Source: Roseivivax halotolerans
GTDB taxonomy: Bacteria > Pseudomonadota > Alphaproteobacteria > Rhodobacterales > Rhodobacteraceae
DNA: 64,000 nt
Reading direction: 5' to 3'
Assembly: GCF_900115815.1 (NCBI RefSeq)
Contig: NZ_FOXV01000005.1
Coordinates: 186,001 to 250,000 of the forward strand
Numbering within the stretch: position 1 is the stretch's first letter; the number at the start of each line of letters is the position of its first letter. Shown here piece by piece: positions 9,236 to 16,970 of the stretch. Under the pieces are notes generated by a model that saw nothing but the letters and a program-made list of their open reading frames with translations, ran no database searches and had not been told where the DNA came from. The translations under genes were made by a program, and so were the position numbers.

Positions 9236-10942
9236 TCACTCCTCGATGCGGTACCAGTCGGCCGCGTTCCAGAGCTCGCTGTCCCAGGTGTTGAGGACAA
9301 CGCCGCCCAGCGTGTTGGAGCGCGCCGAGACCCGGCCGCGATCCACCAGGGGAACGATAGTCATCGTTTCCTTGGTGATGATTTCGTTGAGGCGCTTGGC
9401 GATCTCGCCGCGCTTCTCGAGCTCGCCGGTCTGGGCCAGCTCATCGAGGAGCGCATCGTATTCCTCGTTGCAGAAGCGGTTGATGTTCTCGCCCTGCCAT
9501 TGCGAGGACGGCTTCGGCTCGTTGCCGCAGCGATACATGGCGAGGTAGGATTGCGGATCCGTGCCGTCGAAGTTGTTCGCGTACATTTCCACGTCCGCGT
9601 AGAACTTCTGGAACGTGTCCGGGCTGCCCGGATCGCCGCCGAAGAAGACCGAGGCATCGATGTTGCGCAGCTCGGTCTCGACGCCGATCTCGGTCCACCA
9701 TTGCTTGATCAGCGCCTGGAAGTCCTGGCGCACGGCGTTGGTCGAGGTCTGGTAGACGAGGCTGAGATCCATGCCGTCCTTCTCGCGGATGCCGTCGCCG
9801 TTCCCGTCGGTCCAGCCGGCTTCCTCCAGCAGAGCCTTGGCGCCCTCGATATCCTGCGTCAGGCATTCGGTGTTGTCGGAGGCGTAAAGCTCGGGCGCGG
9901 GCACGAGATTGCAGGTGGCGCGGCCGGCCTGGCCATATCCGACCTCGACCAGAAGTTCGCGGTCGATCGCCATGGACAGCGCGCGGCGGACCCGCTCATC
10001 AGACAGGATCGGGTGCGGATGCGCGACCGTGGAGCGCTCGCCTTCGGGCAGGTCGGGCGAGGGATCGGTGAGGTTCATCTCGATCCGCTCGACCAGCGTG
10101 CCGAAGGCGGCGATGGGTTCGCCCTGGCCGGCGGCGGCCATCTGCTCGAGCACGTCGGGCGCCAGCTGCAGGTTCCAGGCGTAGTCGTATTCGCCGGTCT
10201 CGAGCACCGCGCGTGCGGCGGCCACGGCGTCACCGCCGCCCTTGAAGTTCACCGATGCGAAGGCGGGCTTCTCCGGATCGCGGTAATTCTCGTTGGCCTC
10301 GAGCGAGATCACGTCGTTCGGGCGGAAATCCGTGACGACAAAGGGGCCGGTGCCGATCGGGTTGAAGTTCTCTTCGGTGCAGGAGGAGGCGTTCGCACCG
10401 AGGCAGTTCTCGAACTGCGCTTTCTGGATGATGGGGGATTGCCCGCCCATGAAGGGGCCATAGGGGTTGGGCTTGGGGCTCTCGAATGTGACCTGCACCG
10501 TGCGCTCGTCGAGGGCCTCGACCGAGGAGACGCCGTCGAACTTGGCACGCTGGGCGCAGCCGCCCTCGGGGGCCATGCAGTACTCGGCGGTGAACACGAC
10601 GTCCTCGGCGGTCACGGGGCTGCCATCGGACCACAGAAGGCCCTCTTTCAGCGTCCAGGTGATCTGGGTCAGGTCCTCCGAGACGCCACCATTCTCGACG
10701 GTGGGGATGTCTTCGGCGAGGTAGGGCACGAGCGCGCCGGTCTCGTCATACCGGCCGAGCGGTTCGATCACGAGGCTCGCGGCCTCGATGTCCTTGGTGC
10801 CGCCCGACAGGTAGGGGTTCATGATCGAGGGGGCCTGCCAGTAGATGATATTCACCTGGCCGTCCGAGCCGCGCTCGGCGAACGCCGCCGGCGCGAAGGC
10901 GGTCGTTGCCACCGCTCCGAGGAGCATGGTCTTGAGTTTCAT
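9236..10942 (-). CDS. Extracellular solute-binding protein, family 5 (peptide type)
   Basis: Periplasmic binding protein, 568 residues, that delivers its ligand to the two permeases encoded just downstream. ATG 10942 follows GGGAGAG and starts a clear signal peptide (MKLKTMLLGAVATTAFAPAAFA). Family 5 traits are the NIIYWQAPSIMNPYLSGGTKD strand after the signal (read in part), the LKEGLLWSDGSPVTAEDVVF segment, and ALSMAIDRELLVE in the second lobe. A cysteine pair (MAPEGGCAQ and the later ENCLGANASSC) suggests disulfides in the periplasm. The length is at the upper end for DppA-like proteins. The ligand cannot be assigned; di- and oligopeptides are the default. Confidence 0.92.
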   Translation of the reverse strand: MKLKTMLLGAVATTAFAPAAFAERGSDGQVNIIYWQAPSIMNPYLSGGTKDIEAASLVIEPLGRYDETGALVPYLAEDIPTVENGGVSEDLTQITWTLKEGLLWSDGSPVTAEDVVFTAEYCMAPEGGCAQRAKFDGVSSVEALDERTVQVTFESPKPNPYGPFMGGQSPIIQKAQFENCLGANASSCTEENFNPIGTGPFVVTDFRPNDVISLEANENYRDPEKPAFASVNFKGGGDAVAAARAVLETGEYDYAWNLQLAPDVLEQMAAAGQGEPIAAFGTLVERIEMNLTDPSPDLPEGERSTVAHPHPILSDERVRRALSMAIDRELLVEVGYGQAGRATCNLVPAPELYASDNTECLTQDIEGAKALLEEAGWTDGNGDGIREKDGMDLSLVYQTSTNAVRQDFQALIKQWWTEIGVETELRNIDASVFFGGDPGSPDTFQKFYADVEMYANNFDGTDPQSYLAMYRCGNEPKPSSQWQGENINRFCNEEYDALLDELAQTGELEKRGEIAKRLNEIITKETMTIVPLVDRGRVSARSNTLGGVVLNTWDSELWNAADWYRIEE

Positions 10943-10962
10943 GGATATCTCTCCCGTGTTGG

Positions 10963-10983
10963 ACCCGACCTTTTTGGCCGGGT
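10963..10983 (-). promoter_or_regulatory. Leader hairpin upstream of the binding-protein gene
   Basis: Arms ACCCGACC (10963-10970) and GGCCGGGT (10976-10983) pair over eight positions with one wobble and a TTTTT loop on the plus strand. The structure lies about 20 bases upstream of ATG 10942, in the probable 5' leader just before its ribosome binding site. Role unknown. Confidence 0.4.
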
Positions 10984-11094
10984 TTTCTTGTCTGCCTCTT
11001 GTCGGGCCGGAAGCGCCGAGGGTGGGCAATGGCTTTATCGAAAGCAGAGTTTCGGAAGATTGCAAGCTTTGAGACGCCGCACCGATGGCAAGGT

Positions 11095-11122
11095 TTGACA
11101 GTTTGACGACACTGCCTCTAGC
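11095..11122 (+). promoter_or_regulatory. Candidate sigma70-type promoter of the ABC ATPase gene
   Basis: TTGACA at 11095-11100, a 16-base spacer and TCTAGC at 11117-11122, ending 36 bases before ATG 11158. The -35 box matches the consensus fully and the -10 box poorly. It lies in the divergent region shared with the binding-protein operon. Confidence 0.45.
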
Positions 11123-11157
11123 GTCAGCGGACCAGATCGCCAGACGGAGCCGGAGCC

Positions 11158-12984
11158 ATGCTCGACACCCCCATCGCACGGATCGAGAACCTGCGCGTCC
11201 AGTTCGAGACGAAGTCCGGCACGGTGGTCGGGGTCAAGGACGTGTCCTTCTCCATCGCACCGGGCGAGACGGTCTGCGTCGTCGGCGAGTCGGGCTCCGG
11301 CAAGTCGGTCTCCTCGCTCTCGCTGATGCGGCTGATCGAGTTCTCGGGCGGCGACATCGCGGGTGGCAAGCTCGTCTTCGACCGCAAGGAAGGCGGCGAG
11401 ATCGACCTTGCCACGACGCATCAGGACCTGATGCGGACGATCCGGGGCAACGAGATCGGCATGATCTTCCAGGAGCCGATGACGGCCCTGAACCCCGTCT
11501 TCACGGTCGGACGCCAGCTCACCGAGGGCCTCCGCGTCCATCGCGGCATGTCGCGGAGCGCGGCGGAGGCGCGGGCGCTCGAGCTGTTACGCGAGGTCCG
11601 CATTCCCGAACCCGAACGCCGGCTCAAGCAATATCCGCACGAGCTGTCGGGGGGGATGCGCCAGCGTGTCGTGATCGCGATGGCGCTCGCCTGCAAGCCG
11701 CGCCTTCTGATCGCGGACGAGCCGACCACCGCGCTCGACGTGACGATCCAGGCGGAGATCCTGGCGCTGATCGACCGGCTGAAACGCGAGACCGGCACCG
11801 CGGTGATGTTCATCACCCATGACATGGCCGTGGTCGCGCAGATGGCCGACCGCGTCATCGTGATGTTCCGCGGGGAGAAAGTGGAGGAGGGGCCGGTCGC
11901 GGAGATCTTCGCGCATCCCCAGCACCCTTACACGCAAGCGCTGCTCGCCGCAGTGCCGCGCCTTGGGGAGATGTCGGGTACCGACGCGCCCGCGCCGATG
12001 AAGCTCGTGGGCCGCGAGGATCAGACCCTCGATCCGATCCCCGGCACGGAGGAGCCGCTCTTGCGCGTCGAGAACCTGACGACCCGGTTCGCGGTGCAGG
12101 GGGGCTTCTTCCGGCGCACGGTCGCGAACGTGCACGCGGTGGAGGATCTGTCCTTCACCATCAACAAGGGCCAGACGCTGAGCCTCGTGGGCGAGTCGGG
12201 CTGCGGCAAGTCGACCGCCGGGCGCTCCATCCTGCGGCTGGTGGAGCCGCTTTCGGGCAAGATCGATCTCGGCGGCACGGACATCATGGCGCTGAACGAC
12301 CGCGATCTGCGTAAAGCGCGGCGCGACATGCAGATGATCTTCCAGGATCCCTTCGCCTCGCTCAATCCGCAGATGCAGCTTGCCGACCAGGTGGCCGAGC
12401 CCCTCCACAATTTCGGCGGGATGGGTCTCGACAAGGCCGGGATCGCCCGGAAGGTGGAGGATCTTTTCGACCGGGTGGAGCTGCCGCGCAGCTTCATGCG
12501 CCGCTATCCGCACGAGCTGTCGGGCGGGCAGCGCCAGCGCATCGCCATCGCGCGGGCGCTCTCGCTCAATCCCAAGCTCATCGTCGCGGACGAGGCGGTC
12601 TCCGCGCTCGACGTCTCGGTGCAGGCGCAGGTGGTGAACCTGATGATGGAGCTGCAGGCGGAGCTCGGCCTCTCCTACCTCTTCATCAGCCACGACATGG
12701 CGGTGGTGGAGCGCGTCTCGCACCATGTGGGCGTGATGTATCTCGGCCGGATCGTGGAGATCGGCCCCCGCCGCGCGGTCTTCGAGAACCCCCAGCACGC
12801 CTATACGCAGGCGCTGATGAAGGCGGTGCCCATCGCCGACCCCGAGAGGCGCAAGTCCGAGCGGGATCTGAACTTCAAGCCGATCCCGTCACCGATACAT
12901 CCGGTGGGGTATGAGCCTGTGGCGAACGAGTACCGGGAGGTCGGACCGGGGCACCGGGTGCTGGTGAGTGAGAGTGGGTATTGA
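11158..12984 (+). CDS. ABC transporter ATPase with two nucleotide-binding domains (DppD-DppF fusion type)
   Basis: A 608-residue cytoplasmic ATPase with both nucleotide-binding domains of a peptide-type importer on one chain. Domain 1 has Walker A GESGSGKS near residue 45, signature LSGGMRQR near 162 and Walker B LLIADEP. Domain 2 starts about residue 300 with GESGCGKS, LSGGQRQR and LIVADEAVSALD. Each domain ends with the oligopeptide-transporter C-terminal extension (HPQHPYTQALL and NPQHAYTQALM). It is divergent from the binding-protein and permease genes, so the complete transporter is split over two transcripts. GGAGCCGGAGCC precedes the ATG. Homologues of this double type are GsiA and YejF. 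Confidence 0.93.
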   Translation: MLDTPIARIENLRVQFETKSGTVVGVKDVSFSIAPGETVCVVGESGSGKSVSSLSLMRLIEFSGGDIAGGKLVFDRKEGGEIDLATTHQDLMRTIRGNEIGMIFQEPMTALNPVFTVGRQLTEGLRVHRGMSRSAAEARALELLREVRIPEPERRLKQYPHELSGGMRQRVVIAMALACKPRLLIADEPTTALDVTIQAEILALIDRLKRETGTAVMFITHDMAVVAQMADRVIVMFRGEKVEEGPVAEIFAHPQHPYTQALLAAVPRLGEMSGTDAPAPMKLVGREDQTLDPIPGTEEPLLRVENLTTRFAVQGGFFRRTVANVHAVEDLSFTINKGQTLSLVGESGCGKSTAGRSILRLVEPLSGKIDLGGTDIMALNDRDLRKARRDMQMIFQDPFASLNPQMQLADQVAEPLHNFGGMGLDKAGIARKVEDLFDRVELPRSFMRRYPHELSGGQRQRIAIARALSLNPKLIVADEAVSALDVSVQAQVVNLMMELQAELGLSYLFISHDMAVVERVSHHVGVMYLGRIVEIGPRRAVFENPQHAYTQALMKAVPIADPERRKSERDLNFKPIPSPIHPVGYEPVANEYREVGPGHRVLVSESGY

Positions 12985-13000
12985 GGGGACGAAACATTTC

Positions 13001-13030
13001 TTGCTTCACAGTAAGTATGGCTTGAGTTAT
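13001..13030 (+). promoter_or_regulatory. Weak candidate promoter of the retron transcript
   Basis: TTGCTT at 13001-13006 and AGTTAT at 13025-13030 with an 18-base spacer. Initiation six or seven bases later would fall on about 13036, exactly the first base of the inverted-repeat arm of the predicted retron RNA. Both boxes match the consensus only partly, so this is a suggestion. Confidence 0.3.
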
Positions 13031-13035
13031 CAAGA

Positions 13036-13169
13036 ATTAGCTCGGCCCTCTACTTGGGGCTGTAGAATCCACGGCTGCTTATTGAAATGTCTATACATAA
13101 TCGCGCGGCCGGTCGGTGTGATTCAGCCGGATGCGTGTGGATAAGGTAAAGAGCGAGGGTCGAGCTGAT
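13036..13169 (+). ncRNA. Predicted retron msr-msd RNA (template/primer for the adjacent RT)
   Basis: A 134-base element directly upstream of the reverse transcriptase. The outer arms 13036-13050 (ATTAGCTCGGCCCTC) and 13155-13169 (GAGGGTCGAGCTGAT) pair over all 15 positions, 13 Watson-Crick and two G-U, as the a1/a2 arms of retron RNAs do. Inside, 13067-13071 pairs with 13138-13142 and 13072-13077 (CGGCTG) with 13124-13129 (CAGCCG), leaving an eight-base bulge at 13130-13137; this long stem is the best candidate for the msd hairpin. A small ATGT/ACAT hairpin lies at 13087-13098. The msr part (13051-13066) would be short, and I cannot name the branching guanosine. The position, length and closing stem fit the retron family; the fold was done by eye. 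The 3' arm contains the likely ribosome binding site of the RT gene. Confidence 0.65.
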
Positions 13170-13172
13170 ACC

Positions 13173-14648
13173 GTGAAGTCCGAAGCTGAGGTTCTATTTA
13201 GTCTTCAGACTGCCCATTCTGTAAAAGACGTTGCTTACGCGCTTGGACTTGATCCAGAGAAGTTCTTTTACGTTGTGCAGCGAGCTGATGATGGGCATTA
13301 TTATGATACTTTCAAGATTCCTAAAAAGAGTGGTGGCGAGAGGGATATCGCTAAGCCGAAAAAAGGTCTAGCGCTAGCACAGGCTAGACTCGTGCCAATT
13401 CTAAGTTTTGTGTATTCTCCTGGTGAATGTGTAAAGGGTTTCGTCAAAGGCTCATCCTTTCTTGACAATGCACATTATCACCATGCCCAGAGGTGGGTTT
13501 TAAATATTGATCTTTTGGATTTCTTTCCGTCGGTTACGTTCGCGCGTGTCCGCGGTCTTTTTATGTCATCACTTTTCTCATTTAACCCTCGAGTTGCAAC
13601 TATACTAGCGCGGATTTGCACGTTTCAGGGTGGTCTCCCTCAGGGAGCGACTACTTCTCCTATTTTGGCAAACTTGATAGCAAAGTCTCTTGATAAGCGG
13701 CTGACAGGCTTAGCGCGAACTCACCGTTTGAAGTATAGTAGGTATTCTGACGACATCACACTATCTTGCAGTAAGGCGTATGTGCCGAAGTCTATTGTCT
13801 CTGAAATAATTGAAATTGATAGTGCTTGGGAAGTGCAGCTTGGGTCGGAGCTAAAGGATATTATAAGGCATTCAGGTTTTCGAGTGAATGATAAAAAGAC
13901 TAGACTTATGCGCCGAAACAATCGCCAAGAGGTGACCGGTCTTGTTGTAAACGAAAAGGCGAATATAAGAAGGGCGGATATTCAAAGACTGCGAATGAAG
14001 ATATACTCTACAAGAAAGTATGGTCAGGCTGAGGCATCGCTGCTATGGCTAGGAGACTCTAGCAAAAGTATAAGCATGCACCTTGTTGGATGGTTAGCAT
14101 ACATTAGACAAGTGCGCGGTCAATCAGATCCAGTGCTTGCAAAGCTATGCCAGCAAGTGGTTGCGGCAGGTATCTCAGATATTGAATGGATAGTAAGGTT
14201 GGCGGATATGACGAAAGAGTTCGATGTATTTTTGTCTCACGCATCAGATGATAAGAGTAAGGTTAGGCCATTATATGAATCTTTGAATAGTGCTGGCGTC
14301 AAAGTATTCTTTGATGAAAGTTCTATTAAATGGGGTGACTCAATCGTTGAGCGTGTCAATCATGGCCTGCTTAAGTCAAGGTTTTTTGTTCCAGTCTTGA
14401 GTTCAACTTTTTCGAGAAAGGGTTGGACAAATAAAGAGTCAAATTCCGCGATTGCAATGAATATCTCCCGAAAGGGGCGAATTCTTCCTATTAAATTCTC
14501 AGAATTTGATCTGGATGGTAGATACCCTACGCTAAATGACACTCTTTACAAAACTTGGCCTGAAGATTCGGGCAAAGAGGATGATTTTATCAGGGAAGTT
14601 ACTGATGATTTGATCGCGCTAGTTGAGCAAGACAAGCAACTCGGTTAA
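13173..14648 (+). CDS. Retron-type reverse transcriptase fused to a C-terminal TIR domain
   Basis: A 491-residue anti-phage-type effector fusion (numbering from GTG 13173). The RT domain covers about 30-320: retron hallmark NAxxH at 99-103 (NAHYH), catalytic-aspartate motif NIDLLDFFPS with Asp113, the LPQGATTSP motif at 155-163, active site YSDD at 191-194, and the second retron hallmark VTG at 254-256. From about 349 to 480 follows a TIR domain: EFDVFLSHASDD, the BB-loop region DESSIKWGDS, and WTNKES with Glu422 at the position of the catalytic glutamate of NAD-cleaving TIR proteins. The gene is AT-rich with AGA, ATA and TTA codons, unlike every neighbour, which indicates horizontal transfer. 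An ATG at 13131 is in frame but lies inside the predicted ncRNA; GTG 13173 begins three bases after it. Retron-TIR defence systems are known; the msDNA is thought to hold the TIR inactive until phage infection. Confidence 0.92.
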   Translation: MKSEAEVLFSLQTAHSVKDVAYALGLDPEKFFYVVQRADDGHYYDTFKIPKKSGGERDIAKPKKGLALAQARLVPILSFVYSPGECVKGFVKGSSFLDNAHYHHAQRWVLNIDLLDFFPSVTFARVRGLFMSSLFSFNPRVATILARICTFQGGLPQGATTSPILANLIAKSLDKRLTGLARTHRLKYSRYSDDITLSCSKAYVPKSIVSEIIEIDSAWEVQLGSELKDIIRHSGFRVNDKKTRLMRRNNRQEVTGLVVNEKANIRRADIQRLRMKIYSTRKYGQAEASLLWLGDSSKSISMHLVGWLAYIRQVRGQSDPVLAKLCQQVVAAGISDIEWIVRLADMTKEFDVFLSHASDDKSKVRPLYESLNSAGVKVFFDESSIKWGDSIVERVNHGLLKSRFFVPVLSSTFSRKGWTNKESNSAIAMNISRKGRILPIKFSEFDLDGRYPTLNDTLYKTWPEDSGKEDDFIREVTDDLIALVEQDKQLG

Positions 14649-14727
14649 ATTTATGTGTTTGGTGTCGGAGGCGGAGTTTTTGCCGCTCCCTTCCCCCCAC
14701 CTCCCACCTCCGCTACACCCCCTCCCC

Positions 14728-15525
14728 ATGACCCACGTCACAGCGATCTGCATCAAGTGGGGGACGCTCTTCGGTCCCGAATATGTCAACCGGCTCTATT
14801 CGGGGGTCCGGCGGCATCTCACGTCGCCCGTGCGCTTCCTCTGCATGACCGAACACAGGGATGGCCTGCACCCCGAGATCGAGACGCTCGATCTGCCCGA
14901 AGAGCCGTTCCGGCCCGAGATGGACGCCGCGCTCGCGGTCGCGAACCGGCAGGGGGCGATGCGGAAGGTCTCGCTTTTCCGCGAGGGGCTGATCCCCGAT
15001 CTCGAAGGGCCGGTCCTCGGCTTCGATCTCGACGTGGTCATCACCGGGAACCTCGATCCGTTCTTCGAGCTTGCGCCCGAGAAGGTCGCGATGCGCCATG
15101 ACTGGACCGAGAAGCGTAAAGGGCGCCCGACCGGGCACGGCTCCGTCTTCCGGTTCGATCCGGCGCGGCACGGCTTTCTCTATGACGATCTCGCCGCGAA
15201 CCCTTATGCCGAGGTCGAGAAGGCGCGCGGCTCCGAGCAGCGCTACACGTCCCACAAGGCGATGGACAAGGATGCCTTCGCCTACCTGCCGCAAGAGTGG
15301 GTCGTGTCCTTCAAATACGATTGCAACCCGTTCCCGAGGAACTGGGTGCGCGGGCCCGAGCTGCCCCCCGATGCCCGCGTCGTCTGCTTTCACGGCCATC
15401 CCAAGATGGACGAGGCGGTGGAGGGCTATTCCGGCTCGCTCATCCGCCGCTCGGCCCCGTGCGAGTGGCTGCGCGATCACTGGATCACACGCGCGGCGGC
15501 GGATCTCGGCCCGGACTGGGCCTGA
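14728..15525 (+). CDS. Glycosyltransferase-like protein
   Basis: A 265-residue cytosolic protein starting MTHVTAICIKWG. The segment GPVLGFDLDVVITGNLDPFFE near residue 95 (read in part) contains a DxD motif on a hydrophobic strand, as in family 8-like nucleotide-sugar glycosyltransferases, where it binds the metal and the sugar nucleotide. The preceding GPEYVNRLYSGVRRH and RFLCMTEH segments fit the N-terminal Rossmann half of that fold. Acceptor and donor are unknown. There is no clear Shine-Dalgarno before ATG 14728, and the sequence just upstream is an unusual pyrimidine tract (CCTTCCCCCCACCTCCCACC). The gene resumes the normal high-GC composition after the RT-TIR island and precedes fabF. 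Confidence 0.65.
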   Translation: MTHVTAICIKWGTLFGPEYVNRLYSGVRRHLTSPVRFLCMTEHRDGLHPEIETLDLPEEPFRPEMDAALAVANRQGAMRKVSLFREGLIPDLEGPVLGFDLDVVITGNLDPFFELAPEKVAMRHDWTEKRKGRPTGHGSVFRFDPARHGFLYDDLAANPYAEVEKARGSEQRYTSHKAMDKDAFAYLPQEWVVSFKYDCNPFPRNWVRGPELPPDARVVCFHGHPKMDEAVEGYSGSLIRRSAPCEWLRDHWITRAAADLGPDWA

Positions 15526-15597
15526 CCGCCCCTTGCTCCTGAAATAGCTGCGCGGTAAAGCCGAACCCGGGCAAAGAATTATCGAGAAGGGCATCTC

Positions 15598-16857
15598 ATG
15601 CGTCGTGTCGTCGTCACCGGACTGGGCCTTGTCACTCCGCTCGCCTCGGGCGTCGAGGAAACCTGGTCGCGGCTTCTGGCCGGCAAGTCGGGCGCGGGCA
15701 CGATCACCAAGTTCGATGCCAGCCACCTTGCCACCACCTATGCCTGCGAAGTGCCCTATGGCGACGGCTCGGACGGCACCTTCGACCCCGACGCCTATCT
15801 CGACAAGAAAGAGCAGCGGAAGGTCGACGATTTCATACTCTACGGCATGGCCGCCGCCAAGCAGGCCGTCGAGGATGCCGGCTGGACCCCCGAGGACGAA
15901 GAGGATCGCCTCCGCACCGGCGTGATGATCGGCTCCGGCATCGGCGGGCTCAATTCCATCGCCGAGACCGCGTATCTCATCCGCGACAAGGGCCCGCGCC
16001 GGGTCTCGCCCTTCTTCATTCCGGGCGCGCTCATCAACCTCATCTCTGGCAACGTGTCGATCAAGTACGGCTTCAAGGGTCCGAACCACGCGCCCGTGAC
16101 CGCCTGTTCGACCGGCGCGCATGCCATCGGAGACGCCTCGCGGCTCATCATGTTCGGCGATGCGGACGTGATGATCGCCGGCGGGGCCGAGGCCGCGATC
16201 TCCGAGATCGGGATCGCCGGGTTCAACGCCTGCAAGGCCCTGTCGACGAAGCGCGGTGACGATCCGCAGGCGGCGAGCCGCCCCTATGATGCCGACCGCG
16301 ACGGGTTCGTGATGGGCGAGGGCGCGGGCGTCGTCGTTCTGGAGGAATACGAACACGCGGTTGCGCGCGGCGCGCATATCTACGCCGAGGTGAAGGGCTA
16401 TGGCCTCTCGGGCGACGCCTACCACATCACCGCGCCCTCCGAGGACGGCGAGGGCGGCGAGCGCTCCATGCGCGCGGCGCTGAAGAATGCGGGCCTCGAG
16501 CCGGCCGATATCGACTACATCAACGCCCACGGCACCTCGACGATGGCCGACGTGATCGAGCTTGGCGCGGTCGAGCGGATGCTCGGCGATGCGGCGGGCA
16601 AGGCCACGATGTCCTCGACCAAATCCGCGACGGGGCATCTTCTGGGCGCGGCGGGCGCGATCGAGGCGATCTTCTCCATCCTCGCGATCCGCGACCAGAT
16701 CGCGCCACCGACGATCAACCTCGACACGCCGGCGGTCGAGACGAAGCTCAATCTCGCGCCGAACGCCAAGCATGACCGCGAGATCACCCACGCGCTGTCG
16801 AACTCCTTCGGCTTCGGCGGCACCAATGCGAGCGTGATCTTCGGCAAGATGAGCTGA
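15598..16857 (+). CDS. fabF: 3-oxoacyl-ACP synthase II
   Basis: Beta-ketoacyl-ACP synthase II condenses malonyl-ACP with a growing acyl-ACP in fatty acid elongation. The 419 residues match the family length. The catalytic triad is complete: Cys170 in VTACSTGAH, His311 in NAHGTSTMAD and His347 in SATGHLLGAAGA. The C-terminal NSFGFGGTNAS loop is present. A GAGAAGG site precedes ATG 15598. In related genomes fabF is usually followed by mltG, as here; the acyl carrier protein gene that often precedes it is not in this window, its place being taken by the glycosyltransferase-like gene and the retron island. Confidence 0.97.
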   Translation: MRRVVVTGLGLVTPLASGVEETWSRLLAGKSGAGTITKFDASHLATTYACEVPYGDGSDGTFDPDAYLDKKEQRKVDDFILYGMAAAKQAVEDAGWTPEDEEDRLRTGVMIGSGIGGLNSIAETAYLIRDKGPRRVSPFFIPGALINLISGNVSIKYGFKGPNHAPVTACSTGAHAIGDASRLIMFGDADVMIAGGAEAAISEIGIAGFNACKALSTKRGDDPQAASRPYDADRDGFVMGEGAGVVVLEEYEHAVARGAHIYAEVKGYGLSGDAYHITAPSEDGEGGERSMRAALKNAGLEPADIDYINAHGTSTMADVIELGAVERMLGDAAGKATMSSTKSATGHLLGAAGAIEAIFSILAIRDQIAPPTINLDTPAVETKLNLAPNAKHDREITHALSNSFGFGGTNASVIFGKMS

Positions 16858-16970
16858 ATTTCGCGCGAGCCGGGGCAGGCGGGGCTTCCCGTTGCGCCCT
16901 GGCTCGGCGATACTGACTTCAGGCGGCCCCCGCGGGCTGCGAGCGACAAACAAGAGCAGGCACCGGACCC

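Noticed and set aside
12991-13090. Alternative retron arms ACATTTC / GAAATGT (12994-13000 and 13084-13090)
   Set aside because: Only seven pairs; the 15-pair arms at 13036-13050 and 13155-13169 are much stronger and end next to the RT start.
13173-14648. Assignment to a numbered retron type
   Set aside because: The RT-TIR domain layout is clear, but I cannot run the phylogeny needed to give a type number.
14713-16953. Open frame opposite the glycosyltransferase-like gene and fabF
   Set aside because: It crosses two real genes and the gap between them with no binding site or motif.
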